Source: Deltaproteobacteria bacterium
GTDB taxonomy: Bacteria; Desulfobacterota; DSM-4660; Desulfatiglandales; Desulfatiglandaceae
Length of the DNA stretch: 64,000 bases
Reading direction: 5' to 3'
NCBI GenBank assembly: GCA_019307815.1
Contig: JAFDIV010000001.1
Coordinates: forward strand, 1 to 64,000
This document shows, in pieces, positions 15,828 through 24,307 of this stretch (its first letter is position 1; the number at the start of each line of letters is the position of its first letter). A program made the position numbers and the translations under genes. The notes under the pieces are model-generated. The model did not search any database. It saw only the letters and a program-made list of their open reading frames with translations, and had not been told where the DNA came from.

Positions 15828-17177
15828 TCAAGAAAACCCCTCCTTTCGGATTTTCTTGATTAGCTGATTGGCTGCCCGGATTCCAGTATTAAAACTCACC
15901 TCAAGACTGGATTTATGAAGGCCATCACCTGCAAAATAGAGGTTGCCAAACCCATTTTCTATTGCCTTGTTACTTGAATGCTGTCTTAAGAGCCAACCGG
16001 GTGGAAGTTGGACCGCTCCATGTTCCCACCTATAGGTCTTTGAAAAAATCAGTTTATTAGAAAAGCCCGGGAAAAGAGTGTCCATCTCTTTCAGGGCCTC
16101 ACCCACTATCCTGTCTTCGGACTCGTTGAAAAGGGCCTGGCTGGCCTTTTCACAAAGTATAGCCGTGACGAGCGCCTTTCCCTGTGGGACACGACTGCGG
16201 CCCTTATGACAGTCGAATACCACTGTTCCAAGGACATCAAAATCTGTTCGAAGCAGATTGTTGATCATTGATGCATGATTAAATTCGCCTTCAACTGCCA
16301 AAGCTATAACTATAGATGGGGAATAGGTAACACTAAGAAAATACTGCTCTAAATCTTGAGGAAGATTGTCCACTATTTTTGGAACAATTGGCAGGGGGAC
16401 AGAGACAACAACCGCATCAAAAACAAGAGAATCGGGGTTATCACCACCTATGTGCACTTCGTAAGGCCCCCGATAGCTTCTGGAGCTGATCTTCAGCACG
16501 GGCGAGTTTGTCCTTACATCTAGGCCCTTAACAAGACGCTCTGGCACCATGCCCATCCCATAATCAAAGGCAAAGATCTTGAACCTCATAAGGTTTTTTA
16601 AGGTGGCCAGAAAGGCAAGCTTTGAATTGTTCTCAGGGGTGCCTAAGAAAATTTCACAAAAGATAGGGTAAGCGATCTTTTCCAGGATTTCTTCCTCATA
16701 ATTTTCTAAAAGATATTCAGAAGCAGATTCCTTTTCCAGTTCAAAGCTCTTTTGTGTGGGGTTAACAATGTCCAGAGCTTTGCCCAATGACTGGGCATAA
16801 AGGAAAAGTTTGATCAGCCCCTTTTTGCCGTTTGTGGAAATTAGCTTATATCTTAGAAAGTCCCTAACTGATCCAATCTTGATTTGATATTCTTCTCCCC
16901 TGCTGAAGGTAGAGGAAGTACCAGGTGTTTGAAAAAGGCTGTTATCCAACTTCAGCTCCACCACAAAGCGCCCCAAGTTTTTGTGAAATTCAGGAAAAGT
17001 ATAAGCCCCCTTATCAATGATAAACCCGTCCACATGATCTGAACTCATTCTTCCACCAACAAACGATTCCCTCTCAAAGATGATGGGACTGAACCCTGCT
17101 TTCATCAGGTGATAGCCAGTGGACAGCCCTGCGATCCCTGCACCGATAATAGCTATTTTGGCATCCACTTTATACAT
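15828..17177 (-). CDS. FAD-dependent amine oxidase/protoporphyrinogen oxidase-like flavoprotein
   Basis: 449 residues. The N-terminal Rossmann motif IAIIGAGIAGLSTGYHL with the ERESFVGGRMSSDHVDG segment binds FAD; the C-terminal NLYFAGDGLHKSSLEVSFNT motif contacts the flavin at the end of the fold. It belongs to the phytoene desaturase/protoporphyrinogen oxidase/amine oxidase superfamily and oxidises or isomerises a hydrophobic substrate; which one is not evident. The ATG at 17,177 lies 45 bp after the hydrolase stop on the same strand, so the two may be cotranscribed. Confidence 0.85.
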   Translation of the reverse strand: MYKVDAKIAIIGAGIAGLSTGYHLMKAGFSPIIFERESFVGGRMSSDHVDGFIIDKGAYTFPEFHKNLGRFVVELKLDNSLFQTPGTSSTFSRGEEYQIKIGSVRDFLRYKLISTNGKKGLIKLFLYAQSLGKALDIVNPTQKSFELEKESASEYLLENYEEEILEKIAYPIFCEIFLGTPENNSKLAFLATLKNLMRFKIFAFDYGMGMVPERLVKGLDVRTNSPVLKISSRSYRGPYEVHIGGDNPDSLVFDAVVVSVPLPIVPKIVDNLPQDLEQYFLSVTYSPSIVIALAVEGEFNHASMINNLLRTDFDVLGTVVFDCHKGRSRVPQGKALVTAILCEKASQALFNESEDRIVGEALKEMDTLFPGFSNKLIFSKTYRWEHGAVQLPPGWLLRQHSSNKAIENGFGNLYFAGDGLHKSSLEVSFNTGIRAANQLIKKIRKEGFS

Positions 17178-17222
17178 TCCTGCGCATTTGGGGCGTGGGG
17201 ACGCCTCCTCATATCTCCATAG

Positions 17223-17936
17223 CTACAATGATAGCAGATGTGTTGCCAGCTCCTCTGGAGCTGAGAAAAAGGGTGAGTGACTGGTATCCATGCTGATAAT
17301 CTTTTCACATGGTAGAGCCATGTACATCTTCTCCTGTAAACTCGGACCGATGGCCTTGTCACGCAAACACGAGATATAAACCCGAGGTACTCGTCCAAAA
17401 TTTTCTTCGGTGGTATTAACTGGGGTGGCAAAGGGCGCTGCCGCCTGAGGCACCAAAAGCGATTTGGCCCGCGCTACATCCTCATCGGAACAGTCACCAT
17501 AAAAAACTTCCTTGATGGCTTCATCTCTGACCATAGCATAACCCTGGTCCTCAGCCATAATAAGATTTGGTAGAACTAGCGCTTCCGTATCTCCTTCAGC
17601 CACCTGGAGCAAGAATTCGCCGTTTCGCAGGAGAAAGGCAGTCAGATATACTAATGTCTTAATCTTTTCAGGTCGATATTCGGCAGTCTGGGTAATGACC
17701 ACGCCACCCATACTATGACCCACGAGAATCACTGGGTCTAACTGGGCATCAAGAATTTGGCAGACACGATCAACATAGGCCTGTAGTGAGATTTCAGGAA
17801 TAGGTGTCTTGTCACTGCCATGACCTGGTAAATCAGGGGCCACTACTTTATGGCCTTCCTTTTCCAGAAGTGGAATAACCTTATCCCAGCACCACGCTCC
17901 ATGCCATGCTCCATGAACTAATACATACGTACTCAT
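17223..17936 (-). CDS. Alpha/beta hydrolase (esterase, HNL/methylesterase-like)
   Basis: 237 residues. LVHGAWHGAWCWDKV forms the oxyanion region, VGHSMGG carries the nucleophile Ser75, SCLRDKAI probably the acid Asp, and MDTSHSPF the His220. This arrangement and length fit the EstC/salicylate-methylesterase/hydroxynitrile-lyase-like group of cytoplasmic esterases. The substrate is unknown. AAAAGGAGG precedes ATG. It is first in a likely two-gene unit with the flavoprotein. Confidence 0.88.
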   Translation of the reverse strand: MSTYVLVHGAWHGAWCWDKVIPLLEKEGHKVVAPDLPGHGSDKTPIPEISLQAYVDRVCQILDAQLDPVILVGHSMGGVVITQTAEYRPEKIKTLVYLTAFLLRNGEFLLQVAEGDTEALVLPNLIMAEDQGYAMVRDEAIKEVFYGDCSDEDVARAKSLLVPQAAAPFATPVNTTEENFGRVPRVYISCLRDKAIGPSLQEKMYMALPCEKIISMDTSHSPFFSAPEELATHLLSL

Positions 17937-18387
17937 AATTTAGCCTCCTTTTGGATTTTTTGTCACACGTGGAATGTTAATGCCAAAACTCAGGGCTGTG
18001 GTAGACCTAGTCGATGACCATCACCAACCTGCATGAGTTCTCGCCCGCATGCCGAAGCCACGTCTACTGCAGCGGAGGTTAGGGGGCCGGTTCGGTCCAC
18101 CGATCGGATTCTCTCCTCCTTCTGCGAGAACTTGTTCACAACTAATATGCTTCCAGTCACAAACAGTATGTCAATGGTGACTTGACGAAAGCTTTTAGCT
18201 TCCAACCGAGTTTATTGGCCTGGCTTTGATTAAGCTGCATCCAGTCTAGTAGAAGGCAATTTTCACGGGAAGTCTCATGGGAGTGCTCACTGAGATTCAG
18301 CTTAATTTTGTTTATATCACTATCACCGTGAAAAAATCAAGGAAATCGGTACGTTTTCTAATAAACCACAAAGAGGCCAAAATTACA
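17937..18387. other. Intergenic stretch, no supported gene
   Basis: A minus-strand frame at 17,990-18,205 (71 codons) has no ribosome site or recognisable motif and is not called. ATTAAGCTG (18,229-18,237) and CAGCTTAAT (18,298-18,306) form a 9-bp inverted pair 60 bp apart, of unknown meaning. Confidence 0.45.
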
Positions 18388-18417
18388 TTGACATATGAAT
18401 CTGATTAAGCTTATAAA
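18388..18417 (+). promoter_or_regulatory. Sigma70-type promoter for the TetR gene
   Basis: TTGACA (18,388-18,393), 18-bp spacer, TATAAA (18,412-18,417); the overlapping TTATAA gives a 17-bp spacer. Start of transcription expected near 18,424. Confidence 0.6.
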
Positions 18418-18431
18418 GGGCTTCAATTTAC

Positions 18432-18462
18432 TGAATGATATTTATTAACTGAACTTCATTCA
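18432..18462. promoter_or_regulatory. Putative TetR/FadR-type operator
   Basis: TGAATGA (18,432-18,438) and TCATTCA (18,456-18,462) are inverted half-sites 17 bp apart, just after the promoter, with an internal ACTGAACTTCA. The same half-sites, set closer together, make up the fatty-acid regulator FadR operator known in Bacillus. Autoregulation by the adjacent TetR protein is inferred. Confidence 0.4.
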
Positions 18463-18521
18463 TTTTTAACTGCCCGCCAAGGTAAATGGGGTTTTTTCCT
18501 ATCTCTTCTGCAAAGGGGTCT

Positions 18522-19166
18522 ATGGGGATCGCGGAAAGAAGAGAACGCGAAAGACAGATGCGGCGGCAACAGATCCTGGATGCAGCCAAGAAGGTATTTT
18601 CTGCAAAGGGATTTAGCGGTGCCACCATAGAAAGCATTGCCGAAGAGGCCGAACTTAGCCCTGCCACCTTATACCTCTATTTCAAAAACAAAGACGAGCT
18701 ATATGCATCTCTAAACATGAAAATGTTAGAGGTGCTCAAGCAAAAAATAGAAGGCGTTTACCAAAAAAAAGAACTAAGCCCTGAGCAGAAAATTACTGCA
18801 TTGGCCGAAGCACTGTATCAGGTCTATGAATTCGATCCCCTTATATTGATCAATGTGCTTCAGTTTCAGTCTAGCGAGGCACTTAGGAATCTATCCCCCC
18901 AGCTCTTGGAAGAAATCAAGACAGACTCTGCACGAGCCCTCAGGACCATTGCCAAAATCTTTGAGGACGGGATGAGGGATGAACAGTTTGTGCAAGAAAA
19001 TCCCATAGCCCTTGCTGATATTGCGTGGAGTCTGTTTGGAGGGCTGGTGCTTTGGGAAGAAGGTAAAAGGGGGTTTGATCTCAAAAAGAACTATTTAAAG
19101 CCCACCCTTCAACTGGGTTTCGAAATCCTTAGAAGAGGCGTGAAAAGACAGGGCAACAGCGGGTAA
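18522..19166 (+). CDS. TetR/AcrR-family transcriptional regulator
   Basis: 214 residues from ATG 18,522, which has AAAGGGG 3-9 bases upstream and yields the expected start MGIAERRERERQMRRQQ; an ATG 12 codons earlier (18,486) gives a non-typical leader. The HTH lies at RQQILDAAKKVFSAKGFSGA...IAEEAELSPATLYLYFKNKDEL, followed by a helical ligand-binding domain with a C-terminal TetR_C-like region. It is placed at the head of the second transporter/acyl-CoA ligase operon and probably responds to an acyl-CoA or imported acid. Confidence 0.9.
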   Translation: MGIAERRERERQMRRQQILDAAKKVFSAKGFSGATIESIAEEAELSPATLYLYFKNKDELYASLNMKMLEVLKQKIEGVYQKKELSPEQKITALAEALYQVYEFDPLILINVLQFQSSEALRNLSPQLLEEIKTDSARALRTIAKIFEDGMRDEQFVQENPIALADIAWSLFGGLVLWEEGKRGFDLKKNYLKPTLQLGFEILRRGVKRQGNSG

Positions 19167-19231
19167 TATCCGCAATTGCAACCAGGGAAGAGCCTTGACG
19201 CATAAAGTCTGATCTGCTGGAGAACCCCATC

Positions 19232-20281
19232 ATGGACATGAAACGAAATTATTATGAAGATGTACAGCTCTTTAGCTCAGGGGTAATTGTCTTCTGGTTC
19301 TCCATCCTTATCATTGCTTTGGGTGTATATCCCTTTGTGGTCAAGAATTACTATGTTTACATGGCCAATTACATGGCCATCAATATCATTGTGGCAATTG
19401 GATTGAATCTGCTCGTGGGCTACACGGGTCAGATTTCATTGGGTCACGCCGGCTTTTTTGCCATAGGGGCCTATGGCACAGTCATTTTAATGGCCAAGGC
19501 CCATCTACCCTTTCTCTTGGCTCTCCCGCTTGCATCTCTGGTGGCAGCTTTGTTTGGTTTTCTTTTGGGGCTTCCTGCCTTGAGGCTTGAAGGGCCTTAC
19601 TTGTCCATTGCCACCTTGGGTTTTGGTTTGACCATAACACAGGTGATCGGCAGGATCTCTCTTTTTGGCGGGAGGCAGGGACTCCATACCCCGGAGCTTA
19701 CCATTGGCCCATGGCATCTAAATACTGACAGGGATTTCTATTATCTCCTCATCACCATTACCGTACTCCTGACCCTTGCTGCTAGGAATATTGTTAAGAC
19801 AAGGGTGGGAAGAGCATTTATTGCCATTAGGGACGCGGATATTGCCGCAGAAACCATGGGCGTTAACCTGCTTTATTATAAGACGCTGGCATTTGCTGTG
19901 AGCGCCTTTTATACGGGTATTGCAGGCGGACTTTATGCGTTTGTCTTACGGTTCATTGAACCTGAAATGTTTACCCTTTTAATGTCAATCATATTCCTGG
20001 CCATGGTGGTGGTGGGAGGTCTCGGATCCATATTGGGTTCCATCGCTGGGGCATGTCTGCTCAGTTGGCTTGATTTGGAGCTGCGAAACATACTCAGCAT
20101 ACCATACCTTGGTGAATGGCTGGAGGCGCTGTCAAAAAGTTATTTTTCCATCACCGGCGTGTCTAACATTCAGTTCATCGTTTACGGACTGATTATGGTG
20201 ATGATTATGTTGTTTGAGCCGCTGGGTATATATGGATTCTGGATTCGCACAAAAATATACTGGAAGACATGGCCATTTTGA
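19232..20281 (+). CDS. ABC transporter permease, LivM type
   Basis: 349 residues, about nine membrane spans. LNLLVGYTGQISLGHAGFFA, GLPALRLEGPYLSIATLGFG and AIRDADIAAETMGVN (coupling loop) are LivM hallmarks. It is the first membrane subunit of the second HAAT-family importer. Here the order is livM-livH-binding protein-livG-livF-ligase, unlike the first operon, so the two loci are not simple duplicates. A GGAG lies about nine bases upstream of ATG. Confidence 0.92.
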   Translation: MDMKRNYYEDVQLFSSGVIVFWFSILIIALGVYPFVVKNYYVYMANYMAINIIVAIGLNLLVGYTGQISLGHAGFFAIGAYGTVILMAKAHLPFLLALPLASLVAALFGFLLGLPALRLEGPYLSIATLGFGLTITQVIGRISLFGGRQGLHTPELTIGPWHLNTDRDFYYLLITITVLLTLAARNIVKTRVGRAFIAIRDADIAAETMGVNLLYYKTLAFAVSAFYTGIAGGLYAFVLRFIEPEMFTLLMSIIFLAMVVVGGLGSILGSIAGACLLSWLDLELRNILSIPYLGEWLEALSKSYFSITGVSNIQFIVYGLIMVMIMLFEPLGIYGFWIRTKIYWKTWPF

Positions 20282-20330
20282 TTTTTATGTGAATGGTTCC
20301 TAACTAAAGACTATAGCCCAATGTCAAAAA

Positions 20331-20395
20331 GTCATTTCCCTGCCCGCCACGACACCGGCGCAGGCGGGGAGGAGCGATAGGTGACGAGAAATCTT
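20331..20395. repeat. Interspersed repeat (GTCATTTC...GAGAAATCTTT) split by a palindrome
   Basis: GTCATTTC (20,331-20,338) and GAGGAGCGATAGGTGACGAG then AAATCTTT (from 20,369) read as one repeat unit once the 30-bp CCTGCCCGCC...GGCGCAGGCGGG insert at 20,339-20,368 is removed. The same unit recurs at 39,144-39,249. Confidence 0.6.
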
Positions 20396-20467
20396 TTTGA
20401 TGGGTAACTTGCTGATCGGATCTGGGATCCCCATTATGACCACCTATTTTTGCGAGAGGGTTAACTG

Positions 20468-21343
20468 ATGATTGATCTCCTTCAGATGATTGCTAGCGGC
20501 ATAGCTGTGGGGAGCTCCTATGCCCTTATGGGGCTCGCCATGGTTATTATTTATAAGACATCTGAAGTGGTAAATTTTGCCCAGGGTGAGATGGCCCTTT
20601 TGTCTGTTTTCCTAACTTACATGGGCCTGGAATATTACCACGTCCCCTATTATATAGCCTTTCCAGCAGCCCTTGCCTTTGCCGTGTTTCTGGGATGTTT
20701 CCTCGAGTTTGCTGTATTAAGAAGGGCCAAGGAGCCCAATGTGCTGGGGATGATCATAATCACCATTGGCCTTGAGATGATCTTGCTTGGATTTGTATCC
20801 TGGAAATTCGGTGCAGATCCCAAGACCATGCCTTTTCCCATTTCACCATACGATAGCGTGATGCTTGGCGAAGTGTTTGTTAGCGCCCTAGAGGTGTTAA
20901 CCTTTATTGTGGCCCTTACAGTAATGGTGATCTTATTTCTCTTTCTCAGGTACTCCAAGTTAGGAGTAGCCATGAAAGCCACCCAACAAAATTATGTAGC
21001 AGCAAGGCTGATGGGAATAAGGACAAACAGAATTCTCATGATCACATGGGGAATATCATCGCTGGTTGGATGTGTAGCTGGGCTTTTGATTGCTCCCGTC
21101 ACCATGCAGCCATATATGATGTGGGACCCCATGCTAAAAGGGTTTGCCGCTGCGGTAATGGGTGGCATGACCTCTTTACCTGGATCTGTGTTTGGTGCCT
21201 ATATCATAGGCATTATAGAAAACCTCTTTGGTGGATATGTGTCCATAGAGTTTAAGTCTGTTGTGGCATTTTTGATTATTGTGCTGGTGCTGTGTTTCAA
21301 GCCCAGCGGTCTGTTTGCCCGCCACTATGTAAAGAAGGTTTAA
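20468..21343 (+). CDS. ABC transporter permease, LivH type
   Basis: 291 residues and strongly hydrophobic. GIAVGSSYALMGLAMVIIYK, EVVNFAQGEMALLSVFLTYM and the coupling-loop region KATQQNYVAARLMGIRTNRI identify LivH. It pairs with the upstream LivM-type protein to form the transmembrane channel. The 186-bp gap to livM holds the split interspersed repeat, suggesting the repeat moved into a former operon junction. Confidence 0.92.
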   Translation: MIDLLQMIASGIAVGSSYALMGLAMVIIYKTSEVVNFAQGEMALLSVFLTYMGLEYYHVPYYIAFPAALAFAVFLGCFLEFAVLRRAKEPNVLGMIIITIGLEMILLGFVSWKFGADPKTMPFPISPYDSVMLGEVFVSALEVLTFIVALTVMVILFLFLRYSKLGVAMKATQQNYVAARLMGIRTNRILMITWGISSLVGCVAGLLIAPVTMQPYMMWDPMLKGFAAAVMGGMTSLPGSVFGAYIIGIIENLFGGYVSIEFKSVVAFLIIVLVLCFKPSGLFARHYVKKV

Positions 21344-21398
21344 TCCTGTCAAATAAAGACAGGTGAGGGGCAAAAAAACAGAAGAAAGGAGTGAAGCT

Positions 21399-22595
21399 AT
21401 GAAAAGAAGAGGGGTTTTTATTTTTATTTCCATTGTGGCCTTGGTTTTCTGCTTTTCATTTAGTGCATTGGGTGAAGAAGGGGTTACTGATACAGAAATC
21501 CATATAGGCCAATGGGGACCACAAACAGGTCCTGCAGCACCTTGGGGAGCTGTAGCAAGAGGTACAGGGGTTCTCTTTAAAATGATTAATGAGGAAGGGG
21601 GAATCCATGGCAGAAAGATTGTCTATCACATGTTTGACGATGCATATAATCCTGCAAAGACCAAAGCAGGGGTCAAAGAGCTTCAGGAGAGTGTGGGAAT
21701 TTTTGCCTGGGCAGCAGGCGTGGGCACAGCATGTGGTCTGTCAGTAAAGGACTATTTGATGGAGCGGAAGATCCCATGGGTTGGCCCTTCTGCTGGATCC
21801 CTTCACTGGATCAATCCACCCCAAAAATACCTGTTTGCCGTATACCCATTATATGTAATCGAGGCAAAGGCCCTTTGCAGGTATGCAGTTAAGAACCTTG
21901 GGCTCAAAAGAATAGCCATTGCATACCAGAATGACGATTACGGCAAAAACGGCCTCAAAGGCGCTGAAAGAGAACTTTCCAAATACGGTATGAAGCTGGT
22001 GGCAAAGGTCCCAGTTGAAAAGGCAGATACTGATATGAGACCCCATGTGATGAAGCTCCGTAAAGCAAAGGCCGATGCAGTACTCCTTTGGGTCACCCCA
22101 GTTCATGCAGTGAGGATCCTTGGTACTGGCCATGCCATGAAATTCAACCCTCAATGGATGAGCACAAGTACATGTTCAGACTTTCCTCTCATGTACAAGA
22201 TCAGCAAAGGCTTGTGGAAAGGCGTGATAGTTGCAAACTTTGCAGAGCTGCCCGATTCCCAGTCTCCACTGATGCTCAAATACAAAAAGGCATTTCAGAA
22301 ATATGCAGCAAAAGGCGAGCGTTGGGGTGTATTCTTTTACGCGGGAATTGGGTTTACAGAACCTCTGGTGGAAGGTTTGAAGCGTTGTGGCAGGAACTTG
22401 ACCCGCGAGCGTCTTGTAAAGGAAATGGAAGGTATCAAAAACTTCAAAGGCATATTTGGCAGGATCAGTTATAAGCCGTTTGATCCTAATGATCCCTCTT
22501 GCAGGCAAGGGCAAAACGAGGTCTTCCTGAGCCAGTGCCTGGAAGGGGCCAAGTCAAAGCAGCTCACCGACTGGATGGAGATCCAGTGGCAGTAA
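21399..22595 (+). CDS. ABC transporter substrate-binding protein, branched-chain-amino-acid type
   Basis: 398 residues from ATG 21,399, which follows GAAAGGAG; an upstream in-frame GTG (21,363) would spoil the signal peptide. The signal peptide MKRRGVFIFISIVALVFCFS...LGEE is followed by TDTEIHIGQWGPQTGPAA and GTGVLFKMINEEGGIHGRKI, characteristic of Peripla_BP_6 receptors. It delivers the ligand to the livHM-type permease. It is only moderately similar by eye to the first operon's receptor, so it probably binds a different compound. Confidence 0.92.
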   Translation: MKRRGVFIFISIVALVFCFSFSALGEEGVTDTEIHIGQWGPQTGPAAPWGAVARGTGVLFKMINEEGGIHGRKIVYHMFDDAYNPAKTKAGVKELQESVGIFAWAAGVGTACGLSVKDYLMERKIPWVGPSAGSLHWINPPQKYLFAVYPLYVIEAKALCRYAVKNLGLKRIAIAYQNDDYGKNGLKGAERELSKYGMKLVAKVPVEKADTDMRPHVMKLRKAKADAVLLWVTPVHAVRILGTGHAMKFNPQWMSTSTCSDFPLMYKISKGLWKGVIVANFAELPDSQSPLMLKYKKAFQKYAAKGERWGVFFYAGIGFTEPLVEGLKRCGRNLTRERLVKEMEGIKNFKGIFGRISYKPFDPNDPSCRQGQNEVFLSQCLEGAKSKQLTDWMEIQWQ

Positions 22596-22621
22596 ATAGG
22601 CTGGAAGACTGGATGGGTGAA

Positions 22622-22651
22622 CTCTGCCCGCCAAAGCACTGGCGGGCAGAG
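22622..22651. repeat. Perfect hairpin (CTCTGCCCGCCA arms) between receptor and ATPase genes
   Basis: CTCTGCCCGCCA (22,622-22,633), loop AAGCAC, TGGCGGGCAGAG (22,640-22,651): a 12-bp perfect stem. No T-run follows. Core CTGCCCGCC/GGCGGGCAG links it to the palindrome family seen at 20,339 and 39,164. It could stabilise the receptor mRNA. Confidence 0.6.
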
Positions 22652-22754
22652 GGCCAAAGGATCACGGCTAAAGGACAACTAGGAACTGGCATAAGCTAAA
22701 AAGCCTTAAGCACGCGCTAAAGCGGGAGGTCCTTTAGCCTGAGATTACGGAAAT

Positions 22755-23546
22755 ATGACATTCTTTAAAGTTGAAAATCTTTCCATCTCTTTCGGAGGAC
22801 TAGAGGCCCTAAAGGACATCTCCTTTGAGGTAAAAAAGGGAGAGATTTTTGCCATTATCGGGCCAAATGGTGCGGGCAAGACTACCCTTTTCAACTGCAT
22901 CAATGGCATTTACACGCCCGACAAGGGGCGGGTTATCTTTAAAGATCAGGAGATTCAGGGTAAAAAGCCTGACCGCATTGCAAGGCTGGGAATTGCCCGC
23001 ACCTTTCAAAATATCGAGCTGTTTTCCCACATGAGCACTATGGAAAATCTCATGCTGGGAAGGCACACGAAAATGAGAGCAGGCTTGTTTAGAGGTGCCT
23101 TCATGTGGGGGAAACGCTCATTTGCAGGCCGGGAAGAAATACAGCACAGGGAGAAGGTGGAAGAAATAATTGACCTGCTGGACCTCCAATCGGTGAGGAA
23201 CAAGATGGTTGGTAGCCTGCCCTATGGTACACAAAAGCTGGTGGAGCTTGGCAGGGCCCTAGCCTTAGAGCCGGAGCTGCTGCTCCTTGATGAACCGTGC
23301 GCGGGCATGAATTCAGAGGAAAAGCAGGATACCATTTTTTGGATCAAGGACATCCAGGACGAACTTGGGGTAACAATACTTCTCATAGAACACGACATGA
23401 AGATGGTCATGGACATATCTGAACGTATCTTGGCCATAAACTTTGGAAGCCCCATTACAGAGGGCAGCCCTGAGGAAGTGCAACGACATCCCGAAGTACT
23501 CAAGGCCTATTTGGGTGAGGAAGAAAGCCTTGGCACCGCTGCTTGA
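22755..23546 (+). CDS. ABC transporter ATP-binding protein, LivG type
   Basis: 263 residues. Walker A GPNGAGKTT, Q-loop ARTFQNIELF, Walker B LLLLDEPCAGMNSEEK, H-loop LIEHDMKMVMD and the LivG-type end VLKAYLGEEE. The signature segment reads LPYGTQKLVELGRALAL, the usual LivG variant of LSGGQ. It contains the LivG-specific insertion with KMRAGLFRGAFMWG. It energises the second importer with the LivF-type partner, whose start lies inside this gene's 3' end. Confidence 0.93.
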   Translation: MTFFKVENLSISFGGLEALKDISFEVKKGEIFAIIGPNGAGKTTLFNCINGIYTPDKGRVIFKDQEIQGKKPDRIARLGIARTFQNIELFSHMSTMENLMLGRHTKMRAGLFRGAFMWGKRSFAGREEIQHREKVEEIIDLLDLQSVRNKMVGSLPYGTQKLVELGRALALEPELLLLDEPCAGMNSEEKQDTIFWIKDIQDELGVTILLIEHDMKMVMDISERILAINFGSPITEGSPEEVQRHPEVLKAYLGEEESLGTAA

Positions 23547-24306
23547 GATAAAAAATATAGAGACCTATTACGACCTCATTTACGCTGTTAGAGGTGTCTC
23601 CCTCACCGTTGAAGAGGGAACCATTACTGCCATTCTGGGAAACAATGGAGCAGGCAAATCCACTATCCTGAAAACAGTAATGGGCCTTATCGAAGACCAA
23701 CCCGATAAAGGTACAATAGAGTTTATGGGCAAACGCATTGACGGTAAGGACACCGAGGTCATTGTACGCATGGGTATCTCCTATGTGCCCGAGGGCAGAG
23801 AGGTGTTCGAAGAGCTCTCTGTGAAAGAGAACCTTCTCATGGGTGCCTATATCAGAAAGGATAAGGCCGGGATCAAGAAGGACTTTGAAAGAATATACGA
23901 ACACTTTCCAGTGCTCAAGGCAAGGGAGAACCAATGGGCAGGCACCCTTTCAGGAGGGGAACAGCAGATGCTTGCCATTGGCCGGGCCCTCATGAACCGA
24001 CCGAAACTCCTTTTTCTGGACGAACCTTCATTGGGACTCTCCCCCATTTTGGTCAAAGAAATTTTTCATATTATACAAAATATTAATCAGGAAGGCGTTA
24101 CCATACTCCTGGTGGAGCAAAATGCCCGCATGGCCCTTAGCATCTCTGACTTTGGCCTCATACTTGAGAATGGCCGCTTTGTCATGAAGGGAAAGTCCAG
24201 TGAACTCATGGAAGACAAGGACGTGAAAGAGTTTTACATGGGTATTCGCTCGGAGGAATCTGTAAAGGGCTATCAGCGCTGGAAAAGGAAGAAGAGGTGG
24301 AGATAG
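23515..24306 (+). CDS. ABC transporter ATP-binding protein, LivF type
   Basis: 263 residues from GTG 23,515 (MRKKALAPLLEIKNIETYYD); a TTG at 23,530 is the main alternative, and the frame upstream of 23,515 is a shadow of livG. Walker A GNNGAGKST, signature LSGGEQQMLAIGRALM, Walker B LLFLDEPSLGLSP, and a LivF end DVKEFYMGIRSEES followed by an unusual basic tail (YQRWKRKKRWR). It overlaps livG by 32 bases and ends one base before the ligase start. Confidence 0.9.
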   Translation: MRKKALAPLLEIKNIETYYDLIYAVRGVSLTVEEGTITAILGNNGAGKSTILKTVMGLIEDQPDKGTIEFMGKRIDGKDTEVIVRMGISYVPEGREVFEELSVKENLLMGAYIRKDKAGIKKDFERIYEHFPVLKARENQWAGTLSGGEQQMLAIGRALMNRPKLLFLDEPSLGLSPILVKEIFHIIQNINQEGVTILLVEQNARMALSISDFGLILENGRFVMKGKSSELMEDKDVKEFYMGIRSEESVKGYQRWKRKKRWR

Positions 24307-24307
24307 G

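Noticed and set aside
17990-18205. 71-codon minus-strand ORF
   Set aside because: No ribosome site and no recognisable domain; left as non-coding.
20339-20368. CRISPR-like repeat units based on recurring CCTGCC palindromes
   Set aside because: Copies are dispersed, lack regular spacers and no cas genes occur.
22622-22651. Terminator between receptor and livG genes
   Set aside because: The stem is perfect but has no T-run, and the operon clearly continues; treated as a palindromic repeat or mRNA-stabilising hairpin.
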